A stretch of DNA of 64,000 nt from Paenibacillus sp. UNC499MF (GCF_900107975.1 NZ_FNVF01000008.1:62001-126000); one strand, 5' to 3'. Counted from the first letter of the stretch, positions 1 to 9,041 are shown. Translations and numbers: made by a program. Notes: a model not told the origin generated them from the sequence alone.

Positions 1-434
1 GAGCCAAAATCGGCATGTCGGACAAGACCTTCATGAACATTCATTCGTTCTGGGACGTCATCACGCTTATCGCGAACTCGCTCATCTTCCTTATGATCGG
101 ACTGGAAATCCGGAATATAAACTTTGCCGATAAATGGGGCATGATTGCCGCGGCTGTCATTCTCGTCCTTCTCGGCAGAACGATTGCCCTCTATGCGAGC
201 GTCTTCTTCCTGAAAGATTTCCCGCGGGCGTGGAAAAACGTGCTGAACTGGGGCGGGTTAAAAGGAAGCTTGTCCATCGCGCTCGCTTTAAGTCTTCCGC
301 AAGATTTCGCGGGGCGGGACGACGTGCTCGTCCTTACATTCAGTATCGTCCTCTTCTCCCTTCTCGTCCAGGGCCTGACGATCAAACCCCTTGTCCTCAA
401 ACTGGGGCTGAGCCGGCAAAAGAATTCGTCCTGA
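1..434 (+). CDS. Na+/H+ antiporter, CPA1 family (C-terminal fragment)
   Basis: Only the last 143 codons are present; the reading frame is open to the left edge, so the start lies outside the window. The fragment is strongly hydrophobic with about four membrane segments and carries the late CPA1/NhaP-type signature W-x-G-L-K-G-S-L-S-I-A-L-A-L-S-L-P (residues encoded near 250-300). It ends in a short basic tail. The family exchanges Na+ or K+ for H+ across the cytoplasmic membrane in pH and sodium homeostasis. The gene converges on the DedA gene, with the minus-strand terminator between them. Subfamily and ion specificity cannot be judged from the fragment. Confidence 0.85.
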   Translation, partial: AKIGMSDKTFMNIHSFWDVITLIANSLIFLMIGLEIRNINFADKWGMIAAAVILVLLGRTIALYASVFFLKDFPRAWKNVLNWGGLKGSLSIALALSLPQDFAGRDDVLVLTFSIVLFSLLVQGLTIKPLVLKLGLSRQKNSS

Positions 435-490
435 ATACGGCGGCCGGCTGAAACGCTTGCGCCTTTTCTTATTAGAGATGCACTTCCATG

Positions 491-517
491 CAAAAAAAAC
501 CGCCCTTGCACGGGCGG
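491..517 (-). terminator. Intrinsic terminator of the DedA gene
   Basis: A perfect 6-bp GC stem (500-505 with 512-517) is preceded on the plus strand by eight A residues, which gives a stem plus U-run when read on the minus strand, directly after the DedA stop. Confidence 0.75.
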
Positions 518-521
518 CTCT

Positions 522-1112
522 CTAAGTTTGTGACTTCTTCGCCCTGTTCCTCCAGAACAGGAATAAACCCCCCGCAGCACAGCCGATAACGAGGACGAGC
601 TTCGTCTCCGGAACGATCAGAAGCCGGGAAAGATTGTCGCCCCACTGCCGCCCGATTGCGTAAAAAATCAGCGTCCATACCCAGGCTCCGCTGTAGGCAT
701 ACAAAGCGAACTTGGCGTAGCGTTTGCCGTATGCGCCCATGAATACCGGAACGATGTACCGGACACACGGGATAAAACAGCTGATGCAGAGCGCAGCCGT
801 GCCGTATTTATCGAGAAGCTGCTCGGAAGACGCGAAATACCGGGCGAATCTTTCCTTCTCCCGCAGCCGGTGAATGAGACGTTTGCCGAATACCCGGCCG
901 ATCAAGAATCCGATCGTGACTGCCGTGGCCAGCCCCAGAAAAATGCATAAATAAACGAGCCAGGGATTAAGCAGCCCCTCGGCTCCGATAACGCCGCCGG
1001 TCATCACGGTCACTTCATTGGGTACCGGAATGCCGAAAGGTCCCAGCGCCAGAGCCGCGTAAAAAAACGTATATCCGTACTGGTCCACCAGCTCCAGGAT
1101 GAGATCCCCCAT
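522..1112 (-). CDS. DedA family membrane protein
   Basis: A 196-residue integral membrane protein of the DedA/SNARE-associated family. The family is linked to phospholipid (undecaprenyl-phosphate, PE) scrambling or flipping and membrane homeostasis. Visible marks are the N-terminal re-entrant segment G-P-F-G-I-P-V-P-N-E-V-T with its conserved Glu, and the later F-I-P-C-V-R-Y-I-V-P segment with the conserved Arg and Pro. I chose the ATG at 1112 because AAAGGAGG lies at 1123-1130; a longer frame to 1271 lacks a ribosome site and would add a polar, unrelated N-terminus. It is monocistronic, with its own terminator. Confidence 0.85.
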   Translation of the reverse strand: MGDLILELVDQYGYTFFYAALALGPFGIPVPNEVTVMTGGVIGAEGLLNPWLVYLCIFLGLATAVTIGFLIGRVFGKRLIHRLREKERFARYFASSEQLLDKYGTAALCISCFIPCVRYIVPVFMGAYGKRYAKFALYAYSGAWVWTLIFYAIGRQWGDNLSRLLIVPETKLVLVIGCAAGGLFLFWRNRAKKSQT

Positions 1113-1240
1113 CACCCTCCGACCTCCTTTGTGTATATATAAGTACCTTTCCGACTCCAATCTTAATCTAAAATTGTTACGTTTTTTTGATAAGGGCCCT
1201 GAGAAATACCGGAAATACTCGTCCCTGCAAAAAAAACAGA

Positions 1241-1286
1241 TAAAAATAAGCGAAACGTCACCTTCGGACAAGGATCGGTTTCGCTT
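1241..1286 (-). terminator. Likely intrinsic terminator of the dehydrogenase gene
   Basis: A 9-bp perfect stem (1248-1256 with 1278-1286) closes a 21-nt loop. On the minus strand it is followed by a T-rich tail, about 165 bp after the stop of the dehydrogenase. The rest of the 1113-1450 spacer shows no convincing gene. Confidence 0.5.
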
Positions 1287-1450
1287 TGTTCACGTTATCA
1301 TTTACCCGAAAAGGGCGCTTTCAGGAGAGAGCCGTCCGGTCGGTTCCGCCCGGCTGTCTCATGCCGACGCGGGCCGGGCGCTCCGCGCGGAAAAGCCCCG
1401 GGCTGCCGGCCAAGAGAGCGGTCGAATGACAGAAAGCGTCTAAGCTGCCC

Positions 1451-2449
1451 TTAGTCCGCTCCGTACCGGAGCAGCACGCCGAGCGCCGGTTCGCTTCCGC
1501 GGAAGCTTTCGTACGCTTCCGCGGCCTGGGCGAACGGAAGCGCGGTCAGCAGCGGGGCCACCGAGATGCGGCCTTCCGCAAGCAGACGGATGTACTCGGC
1601 GGTATTGCGGCCTTCCGTCCAGCGGACGTAGCCAATAGGGTAATCCCGGTTATCGCGCTCGTACATCGGGTCGTAGCGCCCGGGGCCGCCCGCCCGGGAG
1701 ATCAGCACGCGGGCCTCCTTGCCGAACATCCGGCCGCGCGAGAAATTCGCGCTCACGTCGCCGACAAGGACGACGGAGCCCCGGTCCCGCAGCCAGCCGA
1801 ACGCGCGGTCGATCAGCGGCCCGCCGTCGCCGCCCACGCAGAGCAGGACGCTGTCGGCGCCGAGACCGCCGGTCACCCGCGCGAGCTGCGCTTCCAGATC
1901 CTCGGCGCCGGCGAACGCCTCGATGCCGCCCGCGCGCAGCCGCTCCGCGCGTCCCTCGTCGAGGTCGAGCCCCGCCGTCCGGAAGGCGGAGGCGGAGGCG
2001 ATCTGCGCCGTCAGGTTGCCGAGGATGCCCAGCCCGACCACGACGACGGATTCGCCGAACCGCAGGTCGGCCGTACGCAGCGCGTGGATCGCGATGGCGC
2101 CCAGTCCGGCGAACGCCGCTTCCTCCGGCCGGACGTGATCCGGTACCGGGGCGGCCAGGTTCGCCGGAACGGCCAGCGTCTCGGCGTGCCGGACGTAGGG
2201 GGCGCCATAGCAGGCGACGCGCTGTCCCGGCTCCAGGCCGCGGACGTCCACGCCGGTCCGCGTCACGATGCCGACCGCGCTGTAGCCCAGCTCGACGGGC
2301 GTTTCACCGGAACGGCGCAGCATCGACAGCTCCGTTCCGGGGCTGATCGCGGAGTACTCCGTCCGGATCAGGATATGCCCCGGAAGAAGCTGCGGTTCCT
2401 CCAGTTCACGCAGAACAATGTTTCCGTGTTGTGCCGCAACGCATTTCAT
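1451..2449 (-). CDS. Zinc-type alcohol/polyol dehydrogenase-like oxidoreductase (MDR superfamily)
   Basis: A 332-residue medium-chain dehydrogenase/reductase. The N-terminal GroES-like domain spans roughly residues 1-125 (I-S-P-G-T-E segment typical of bi-domain sugar dehydrogenase-like members). A Rossmann domain follows with V-V-V-G-L-G-I-L-G as the dinucleotide-binding loop. I do not see the Cys/His catalytic-zinc cluster of classical alcohol dehydrogenases, so zinc dependence is doubtful. The start at 2449 has GGAGGA 7 bp upstream; the frame extends 13 codons further without a ribosome site. It lies downstream of a sugar ABC operon on the same strand but 359 bp away. A polyol or sugar substrate is inferred only from context. 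Confidence 0.75.
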   Translation of the reverse strand: MKCVAAQHGNIVLRELEEPQLLPGHILIRTEYSAISPGTELSMLRRSGETPVELGYSAVGIVTRTGVDVRGLEPGQRVACYGAPYVRHAETLAVPANLAAPVPDHVRPEEAAFAGLGAIAIHALRTADLRFGESVVVVGLGILGNLTAQIASASAFRTAGLDLDEGRAERLRAGGIEAFAGAEDLEAQLARVTGGLGADSVLLCVGGDGGPLIDRAFGWLRDRGSVVLVGDVSANFSRGRMFGKEARVLISRAGGPGRYDPMYERDNRDYPIGYVRWTEGRNTAEYIRLLAEGRISVAPLLTALPFAQAAEAYESFRGSEPALGVLLRYGAD

Positions 2450-2807
2450 TGTTTTTTCCTCCGTAGCTTTTTCGTCAGCCTCCCGCATTCCCGGCCAGGC
2501 TGTCTTCTTTCGGTGGCAGCCCCGCCGGACCTAACGGTAAAGGTTGTGTTGTTCGGTCTTGGTTCGGTCTGCTCTTCGGTCTGTGGTTCGGTCTGCCCGC
2601 CGGTTCCTCTTAGAAACGGTTAATGCCATGCTTGATTCGCCGCCTCTATTTTTAATGCCGGTTATTCTCGGCCGCGTTTAATTTTTAGGTCCCTAATCTT
2701 CGGACCGGCACACGCCGCTGTCCCCTTGCTTGACGAGACGAATTTTCAATATCGTTAAGCGCTCGTCCCATTCATCCGGCAATCGTAACTCCGGCATCTT
2801 TACGTCG
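2450..2807. other. Spacer with four copies of TTCGGTCT
   Basis: No convincing gene. At 2552-2598 the octamer TTCGGTCT occurs four times (starts 2552, 2563, 2575, 2587), making units of 11-12 bp. This sits about 100 bp upstream of the dehydrogenase start. The rest is not clearly coding; a 75-codon minus frame at 2693-2920 overlaps the regulator gene out of frame and has no ribosome site. Confidence 0.6.
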
Positions 2808-5087
2808 TCAGGAAATCGACTTCCTCCGGTATTCGCTGGGCGAAATGCCGTTGTATTTTTTAAATGTGCTCGTAAAGGTGGACGAATTGAGATACCCCGA
2901 CTTTTCGCCGATTTCCGCAACCGACCAATCGGTTGTTTTCAGCCATTCCTTGGCGTGAGCCATCCGGACCTTGTTGAGATATTCCACGAAATTGATGCCG
3001 AACGCTTTCTTGAAGTAGTTCGAGAAATATTTCGGACTTGTGCCCAGCAGCTCGGCCATATGGTCCAGGTGCAGGTTTTCCTTGTAATGCGTGTTGATAT
3101 ACTGGGCGATAAATTCCGCTTCCAGCTTCGTGTCGCCGGCCGGTTTCCGCCATTCCGCAAATCGGCGCGCGGCATATTCCAGCGCGGCTTCGATTTCCCG
3201 GTAGTCCACCGCGTGATGAACCGAACGGATAAAGCCGTCCTGCATCCGGATCAGCTCCTGCCGGTCGACTTTGCCAGGCTCCACGTACTGCTGCATGTGA
3301 TAGTACATGCACTCGGCGACGGGAACGAGCTGGTGATGGTGGACATGCCGCTCGGCGTTCTTCGCCAGGATGGCACGGATCATCGCAAGGCATGCCTCCA
3401 CATTACCCCCCGCAAGGTGATTGGATAGCTTTTCGATTTCATGCAGCGGGAAATACACCTTCCACGTATACCGGATCGCCTGCGTATCCGTGACGGGGCT
3501 TGCCTCCGAAAGATCCCGGTACATCAGGCCCCGCTTGACCTCGCGGTAAGCGTCCTGGCAGTACTGGATCTTCGATGCGTAAAGCCTGCTGACGGACGCC
3601 ATGACGGTGACGTCCTTCAGCGGTCCGCTTCCGGCCTGCTTCAGCATCTGCCCCATGCGCCGGATGACCGGCTCGCGGTCCGAAGGACGGTCGAGGCCGA
3701 TCAGCGCAAGGAACTGCAGGCTTCCCGCATGGAAGACGGCGCAGTGGCCCCCGGCCTCGCCCGCCGCCTCCCGGAGCCCCGCCAGCAGCGTCTGCTCCAG
3801 AGAAGCGGCCCGCAGCGGAGCCGGCGGTTCGCTTCCGGCTTCCGGGCTTTCCTTCGGCCGCAGATGAATGGCGGCCATCATGAACTGGCCCGTCCGGAAG
3901 AAATCCGCGAAGATGTGCTGCATCCGGTTCTCGAATTCAAGCGAATGCGAGAATTCGTCGAGAGCGTGCAGGAACACACCCCGCCGGATTTCGGAGTGCA
4001 CCGTCTCCATCTGGATTTTGACGGAGGCATTCTCCAGCTGCATCTGCTCGATGCCGCTGCGGATGCGGCTGTAATCCGCCTGCGGTTCCGCCGTTTTTCC
4101 GCCCAGCAGGCGGACCAGATCCCGGATCGGCCGGTACAGGTAGTGGCTGAGCAGGATGGAAAGACCCACCGCCGCGAGAATGCCGATGATCATGATCATC
4201 CGGTTCCAGGCGACAACCGGCGCTGTGCCCGCCAGCTCCACCGGCATTTTATCGATATAAATAAAATCGTTATAGTCGGATTTATAAAACAGATACTCGT
4301 AATCCCGGCTTTTGACCGTCGCTTCCTGCCCCGGGTTAAAGTACACCTCGTTCAGCATTTCCACGAGATCCCACTGGGGGTCCGTACTCAGAATGCGGTT
4401 GCGCTCGGCATCCATCACCATCAGGGAGGTGCCCTGCATCATCGCGGTCTGGTTCACATGCTTCAGCAGCTTATCCACGTCGATCAGCAGCATAATGTTG
4501 TACGTCGAAATCTGGTTGCTTCCCATCAGCACGATGAGATTGCGGCTTTGGACAAGCCGGTCCGCGACCCGCACTTTGAATACGCTTGCAGGAAACACTT
4601 TCTGCGTCCGGTTCGTCTCGGCAAACGACTTCCAGTATTCCGCGTTGTACGTATCGTGCCGGTACTGCTCGTTAAAAAGTGCCTCCAGGCTCGACGTTCC
4701 TTGCGAAGTAATCGCGAAGGCGGACCCTTTCTCGAACAGAACAACTTCTTCCAGATAATCCATGGATGACACCAGGGTCGTCATGTTTTTCTGCATCAGA
4801 TACACGTCGTTCATGTTGATCCGGTCATCCTCCATCACCTCCCAGGACTTGTAGGGCAGGGCGTGGATCGAATAGATGAGGTCGTTCATCTCTTTGAAAG
4901 CCTGATCGAACGACCGGATGACGTGCTTCACAACCAGTTTGTTATTCTCGCTGACCTGACGATAAATACCCGAAATCGAATTCTCGAAGACCAAGTAATT
5001 GGATGCGAACATGACAACGGCCACGAGCAGAAGCGACAAAAAAATCTTCAGCAGCCCCATGTTCACTTTCCAGCGGATCCTCGGCAT
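2808..5087 (-). CDS. Membrane-anchored AraC-family regulator (one-component sensor)
   Basis: A 759-residue protein. It has a transmembrane segment near residues 10-30, a large extracytoplasmic sensor region to about 290, a second transmembrane helix (about 297-318), a linker region, and a C-terminal AraC/XylS domain of about 100 residues with two helix-turn-helix units (H-M-A-E-L-L-G-T-S-P-K-Y-F and the G-Y-L-N-S-S-T-F-T segment). This is the layout of sensor-regulators found beside LplABC-type importers in Paenibacillaceae. It probably senses an extracellular sugar or the loaded binding protein and activates the operon. The start at 5087 follows AGGGGGAC; the ATG at 5159 lacks a good site. 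It is the last gene of the operon, 77 bp after the permease. Confidence 0.85.
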   Translation of the reverse strand: MPRIRWKVNMGLLKIFLSLLLVAVVMFASNYLVFENSISGIYRQVSENNKLVVKHVIRSFDQAFKEMNDLIYSIHALPYKSWEVMEDDRINMNDVYLMQKNMTTLVSSMDYLEEVVLFEKGSAFAITSQGTSSLEALFNEQYRHDTYNAEYWKSFAETNRTQKVFPASVFKVRVADRLVQSRNLIVLMGSNQISTYNIMLLIDVDKLLKHVNQTAMMQGTSLMVMDAERNRILSTDPQWDLVEMLNEVYFNPGQEATVKSRDYEYLFYKSDYNDFIYIDKMPVELAGTAPVVAWNRMIMIIGILAAVGLSILLSHYLYRPIRDLVRLLGGKTAEPQADYSRIRSGIEQMQLENASVKIQMETVHSEIRRGVFLHALDEFSHSLEFENRMQHIFADFFRTGQFMMAAIHLRPKESPEAGSEPPAPLRAASLEQTLLAGLREAAGEAGGHCAVFHAGSLQFLALIGLDRPSDREPVIRRMGQMLKQAGSGPLKDVTVMASVSRLYASKIQYCQDAYREVKRGLMYRDLSEASPVTDTQAIRYTWKVYFPLHEIEKLSNHLAGGNVEACLAMIRAILAKNAERHVHHHQLVPVAECMYYHMQQYVEPGKVDRQELIRMQDGFIRSVHHAVDYREIEAALEYAARRFAEWRKPAGDTKLEAEFIAQYINTHYKENLHLDHMAELLGTSPKYFSNYFKKAFGINFVEYLNKVRMAHAKEWLKTTDWSVAEIGEKSGYLNSSTFTSTFKKYNGISPSEYRRKSIS

Positions 5088-5164
5088 ATTCCGTCCCCCT
5101 CGCTCTTTAACGGAAATGACGCTGTTAGTTCCCTTAATCTTCGACATTCGGCCGGGCATCCCTT

Positions 5165-6043
5165 CTAGCCTTTTTCGGAGCCGAGCATAATGCCCTTGGC
5201 GAAATATTTCTGGGCGAACGGATAAATCAGCAGCACCGGAATCATCGAAATGAAGATGGTGGCGTTTTTCATCGCCTCCGGCGTAAGCGCGGCCTGATCC
5301 ACAAGCCCCGACTCTTTGGCCTGATCGAAGATAAGCATATCCCGGAGCACCACCTGCAGCGGATAAAGGTTGGCATCGTTAAGGTAAATCAGCGGCAGGA
5401 AAAAGCTGTTCCAGTGGCCCATAAAATAGAACAGGCCGATGGAAGCGAGCGCCGGCTTGGACAGCGGGATAATGATACTGAACAGAATCCGGTATTCCGA
5501 AGCGCCGTCGATAAGGGCGGATTCACGCAAGGACGAGGACATCGACTCGTAAAAGCTTTTGAGAATGAGCAGTTCGATCGTCCAGATCGCGTTAGGCAGC
5601 ACGAGCGCCCAGATGGTATCCAGCAGGTGGAGCTTCTGCACGACAATGTAAGTCGGGATAATGCCGCCGTTCAGAAACATCGTGATCACAATCGCGATCA
5701 TAAAATATTTCCGCCCGAAGAACGTTTTCCGGGAAAGCGGATAGGCGGCTACGGCCGTCATCAGCAGGTTGATGAAAGTGCCAACGCCCGTATACAGAAT
5801 CGTATTGAGATAGGCGCGCGGAATACGCGGATTTTGCAGAATCTCCTTGTAAGCGTCCAGGTTGAAACCGCGGGGCCACAGAAACACTTTATTCTGCACG
5901 ATATAAGCCGAATCGCTGAATGAAACTGCGATGATGTACAGCACCGGATAGACGGTTGCGGCGGCGACCAGACTGAGAATGATCACATTCATCAGATCGA
6001 ACAGACCGAATTTGCGGAGTTTGCCTCCCTTTGCGGTTACCAT
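5165..6043 (-). CDS. Carbohydrate ABC transporter permease, LplC/YtcP type
   Basis: A 292-residue inner permease subunit with six predicted membrane segments and the EAA loop (E-S-A-L-I-D-G-A-S-E near residues 190-200) that docks on the ATPase. It belongs to the MalG-like CUT1 branch. Its start overlaps the end of the partner permease by 7 bp, indicating translational coupling. No ATPase gene is in the operon, which is usual: CUT1 importers of Firmicutes share an MsmX-type ATPase encoded elsewhere (family knowledge). The substrate is likely an oligosaccharide. Confidence 0.9.
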   Translation of the reverse strand: MVTAKGGKLRKFGLFDLMNVIILSLVAAATVYPVLYIIAVSFSDSAYIVQNKVFLWPRGFNLDAYKEILQNPRIPRAYLNTILYTGVGTFINLLMTAVAAYPLSRKTFFGRKYFMIAIVITMFLNGGIIPTYIVVQKLHLLDTIWALVLPNAIWTIELLILKSFYESMSSSLRESALIDGASEYRILFSIIIPLSKPALASIGLFYFMGHWNSFFLPLIYLNDANLYPLQVVLRDMLIFDQAKESGLVDQAALTPEAMKNATIFISMIPVLLIYPFAQKYFAKGIMLGSEKG

Positions 6044-7002
6044 AAGCTGCTTCCCCCCGCTCTCCGGCTGATCATATTGCTGACGAGCAGCATCACAAGC
6101 GCGACCAGCGCCTCGAACAATCCTACGGCAGCGGCATAGCTGTAGTTCGTTTCAAGCAGACCTTTGCGGTAGACATACGTTGAGAACACGTCCGCCACGT
6201 CGTAGGTCATCGGGTTGTAGAGCAGAAGCACCTTCTCGTAGCCGATCCGGAACATCGCGCCTGTTTTCAGGATGAACATAATCGTAATCGTCGGCAAAAT
6301 ACTCGGAATCGTGATGTAGCGCATCATCTGGAACCGCGTGCAGCCGTCCACGCGCGCCGCTTCGTATAAGGTCGGGCTGACGCCGGCTATCGCGGCCAAA
6401 TAAATAATGGCGTCGTACCCGATCGTCGCCCAGATTTCCGAAGACACGTAGATGGTACGGAACCATTCGGGATCGATCAGGAAATATTTCCTGGTAAAGC
6501 CCAGCGCCTCGATAATCGTGTTGAGCAGCCCCCGGGTCGGCGACAGGAAATCGATAATCATGGACGAGATAATGACCACGGACAGGAACGCCGGCAGATA
6601 GCTTAGCGTCTGCACCGTCTTTTTGAAAAATTGCAGGCGCACTTCGTTGAGCAGCAGGGCGAACAGGATCGGAAACGGAAAGCCCCACAAAAGAGTAAAC
6701 AAGCCGAGCAGGATCGTGTTGCGGAACAGCATCCAAAAATCTTGGCTGGAGAAAAACGCTTTGAAATGCTCCAGTCCCACCCATTCGCTGCCCAGGATGC
6801 CTTCATAGACGTTGTAATTTTTAAACGCGATAATCAGCCCGTACAGGGGGCCGTAGCGGAACAGGATAAAGAAAACGATACAGGGGATGAACAACAGCAG
6901 GAGCTGGCGGTCCCTCTTGATGTGCCGCAAAATTTCCGCTCCTTTGGAACGCTTCGGTTGGCTGACCGCCGTTTGGGCCAGTTCGGGTTGTGCCGGTTGC
7001 AT
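6037..7002 (-). CDS. Carbohydrate ABC transporter permease, LplB/YteP type
   Basis: A 321-residue MalF-like permease. After a cytoplasmic N-terminus rich in Gln and Lys come six hydrophobic segments, and an EAA motif (E-A-A-R-V-D-G-C-T) near residue 215. The start at 7002 has AAGGAGG at 7011-7017 with 8-bp spacing; the in-frame ATG six codons upstream would place that site inside the gene. It lies between the binding-protein gene (87 bp upstream) and the second permease (7-bp overlap). Confidence 0.9.
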   Translation of the reverse strand: MQPAQPELAQTAVSQPKRSKGAEILRHIKRDRQLLLLFIPCIVFFILFRYGPLYGLIIAFKNYNVYEGILGSEWVGLEHFKAFFSSQDFWMLFRNTILLGLFTLLWGFPFPILFALLLNEVRLQFFKKTVQTLSYLPAFLSVVIISSMIIDFLSPTRGLLNTIIEALGFTRKYFLIDPEWFRTIYVSSEIWATIGYDAIIYLAAIAGVSPTLYEAARVDGCTRFQMMRYITIPSILPTITIMFILKTGAMFRIGYEKVLLLYNPMTYDVADVFSTYVYRKGLLETNYSYAAAVGLFEALVALVMLLVSNMISRRAGGSSLW

Positions 7003-7089
7003 GCAGGGTACCTCCTTCAAGGCGGAGGGGCACCCGCCGGAAACGCGGATGCCTTCCGTCTTTGCTCTGTTTCTTGCGGAAAAGCGTGC

Positions 7090-8682
7090 TTACTTGCTGT
7101 CGAACCGTTTCTGCGCGGTATTGTAGGCTTCAATGTAAGCGGAGGCGCCCATTTTCTCGGCGGTTTGCAGCCATTCGTTCCACTGCGCGTCTCCGTAGCT
7201 CTTATTCAGAATATATTTGGTGCTGAACTCGTTGGCGGACTTCTGCAGAGATGTCAGGACATCGGCGATTTTCTTCGTTTCGGGATCGGTAAATTTCAGA
7301 ACGGGGTCCAGCATATCGATCTTGTTGTTTTTGACCATTTTGTCCTGGGCCTCTTGCTCCTTCTCCGTAAAGTTGTAGTACACGCTGCGGCTGTCCGCGC
7401 GGACGTACATCCCTTCCAGCCAAAGCCCGTAGCGGTCCTTAAGGACGCCGATGTCGACGTTCGGCACGTCTTTCAGCTCGGGATAGACGGCCTTCCCGCC
7501 TTCCATCTTGAAGGTCTCTCCTTCGACGCCCATCGTGACCAGTGCCGCCCCCGACGGGCTGGACAAGTAATCGAGCAGCTTGAGCGCCACTTCCTTGTTC
7601 TTGTTGTTGGAGACGACGATGCCGTAGTTGTCGATCTTGGAAAGCTGCTTGATTTTGCCCGTCGGTCCTACCGGATTTCCGTAGCGCAGGTTGTAGTCCG
7701 GATTCTGGGACTTGACCTGGTTATGGAACAAATCCAGACGGCCGATCCAGTCGAACGTGACGAAGGACTTGTTGTTCGTCGTCATTTTGGCGGTCCAGGA
7801 CGCATCCGTATCCGTGACGAATTCGGGATCGAGCAGCCCCTCGTTGTACAGCTTCTTCATGAAATCGAGCATCTGCTTATATTCCGGCTGGATAAAAGCA
7901 AGCTTCCACGTCTTCGCGTTCTCGTCGTAGGCCGCCGGATAACTCGCTCCGCCGATCCCCCAGCCCGGCGCCCAGTCCCGGAAAATATAATCTTTCGTTT
8001 TGGACGCGTACGGATAAGAAGTCGGGTACGCTTCTTTCAGTTTTTTCAGCGCCTGATAAAATTCCTCGGTCGTATTCCATTCGGGAATGCCCAGCTTGTC
8101 GAAAATATCTTTGCGGTACAGGAAGCCGTGATTGACATCCCGGTTAATGTTGTAAATCGGCCACGTGTACAGGTTGTCTTTGTCGTCGGACCAGGACTTC
8201 ATCACCCAGCTGCTGTCTTTGTTGTCCACATAAAGGCTTTTGAAGTTAGGCAGCTTGTCGAGGTAGGAATTGATCGGAGTCAGCGCCCCTTGGGAACCTA
8301 ATTTGTTGGCTTCCGCCGGTGTAAGTCCGTGAAAAACGTCCGGAAGCTTGCCCGATGCCATCACCACTTTTAATTTATCTTTGTAGTTGGCGGTGGAATA
8401 GGCCTGGATGTTCAGCTTGATACCGGTTCTTTTCTCGATTTCCTTCACGATGAGCTTGTTGCTCAAATCCGGATTGTCGCTGACCAGCATCCAGTTCAAC
8501 GTAACGGGTTCGTCGACCAGCGGGAGCTTGAGCCCGCCCGTGTCCCCGTAGTCGGCCGCTGCGGCGGTACTCGGTTTCGTATTCGCAGAAGCTGCCCCCT
8601 CCTGCTTGCCCCCGGCGCACGCCGATGCGATCGATGCAAACAGCGTAAGGGATAAAAACGTCGATAGAAGCTTACGGGTCAT
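7090..8682 (-). CDS. Extracellular solute-binding lipoprotein, LplA-like (family 1)
   Basis: A 530-residue lipoprotein that captures the sugar for the two permeases encoded next. The signal peptide ends in a lipobox with Cys at about residue 22 (A-S-A-C), followed by an Ala/Ser/Thr-rich spacer and the bilobal binding fold (T-L-N-W-M, G-L-T-P-A-E-A-N-K-L). The length of about 530 is typical of LplA-type proteins, which are longer than CUT1 maltose-type ones. AAGGAGG precedes the ATG with good spacing. It is first in a four-gene minus-strand operon with permeases and the AraC regulator. Its promoter overlaps a cre-like site. Confidence 0.9.
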   Translation of the reverse strand: MTRKLLSTFLSLTLFASIASACAGGKQEGAASANTKPSTAAAADYGDTGGLKLPLVDEPVTLNWMLVSDNPDLSNKLIVKEIEKRTGIKLNIQAYSTANYKDKLKVVMASGKLPDVFHGLTPAEANKLGSQGALTPINSYLDKLPNFKSLYVDNKDSSWVMKSWSDDKDNLYTWPIYNINRDVNHGFLYRKDIFDKLGIPEWNTTEEFYQALKKLKEAYPTSYPYASKTKDYIFRDWAPGWGIGGASYPAAYDENAKTWKLAFIQPEYKQMLDFMKKLYNEGLLDPEFVTDTDASWTAKMTTNNKSFVTFDWIGRLDLFHNQVKSQNPDYNLRYGNPVGPTGKIKQLSKIDNYGIVVSNNKNKEVALKLLDYLSSPSGAALVTMGVEGETFKMEGGKAVYPELKDVPNVDIGVLKDRYGLWLEGMYVRADSRSVYYNFTEKEQEAQDKMVKNNKIDMLDPVLKFTDPETKKIADVLTSLQKSANEFSTKYILNKSYGDAQWNEWLQTAEKMGASAYIEAYNTAQKRFDSK

Positions 8683-8764
8683 ACTTGTGCCTCCTTGACC
8701 TCAATGATGGATTTGCGCTTGAGGCGTTCCGGTATCCGGCTTCTGGCGCCCTCCGCACATCCAC

Positions 8765-8807
8765 AGTATAGAAAGCACGGAGAGATCTCGTAAATAAAGC
8801 GTTTTCA
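8765..8807 (-). promoter_or_regulatory. Promoter and cre-like site of the LplABC-type operon
   Basis: On the minus strand a -10 TATACT (8765-8770) lies 18 bp from a weak -35 TTTACG (8789-8794). Immediately upstream the 14-mer TGAAAACGCTTTAT (8794-8807) matches the Bacillus cre consensus TGNAANCGNWWNCA at all but the last two positions. CcpA binding over the -35 would repress; the effect is inferred. Confidence 0.5.
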
Positions 8808-8945
8808 CAAACCTGTGGATTTTTCTCTACTCCTCCTCGCAAAATGATCAAAGTCCTTGACAGGCAAGGGATAGAGACGATGTGGAAAATGGTAAAGCGG
8901 TAGAAAATAATAAAATTTCCGTTCTTTGCGCGGCTGCCGCGGGCG

Positions 8946-8975
8946 CACAAAAAAGCACCCTCACCGGGTGCTTTT
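8946..8975 (-). terminator. Second intrinsic terminator behind the phosphodiesterase gene
   Basis: A perfect 10-bp stem (8951-8960 with 8966-8975) has a 5-nt loop and runs into T's on the minus strand. It is the distal member of a tandem pair. The rest of the 8683-9165 spacer holds the operon promoter described above and no gene. Confidence 0.7.
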
Positions 8976-9013
8976 GCGATGAGTGTTTTACCGGGCGTTT
9001 CTCCTCCGTCCGC

Positions 9014-9041
9014 ATAAAAAAGACCGGGGATTTCTCCCCGG
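9014..9041 (-). terminator. Intrinsic terminator of the phosphodiesterase gene
   Basis: A 7-bp GC stem (9024-9030 with 9035-9041) and tetraloop is followed by a U-rich tail on the minus strand, 125 bp after the stop. Confidence 0.75.

Noticed and set aside
2693-2920. 75-codon minus-strand frame downstream of the sensor gene
   Set aside because: Overlaps the sensor gene out of frame and has no ribosome binding site or family signature.
3441-4769. 442-codon plus-strand frame
   Set aside because: Antisense shadow of the AraC-type sensor gene; no ribosome site, and the translation is His/Arg/Gln-rich with no domain.
6631-8301. 556-codon plus-strand frame
   Set aside because: Antisense to the LplA/LplB-type genes; a high-GC third position creates the open frame.
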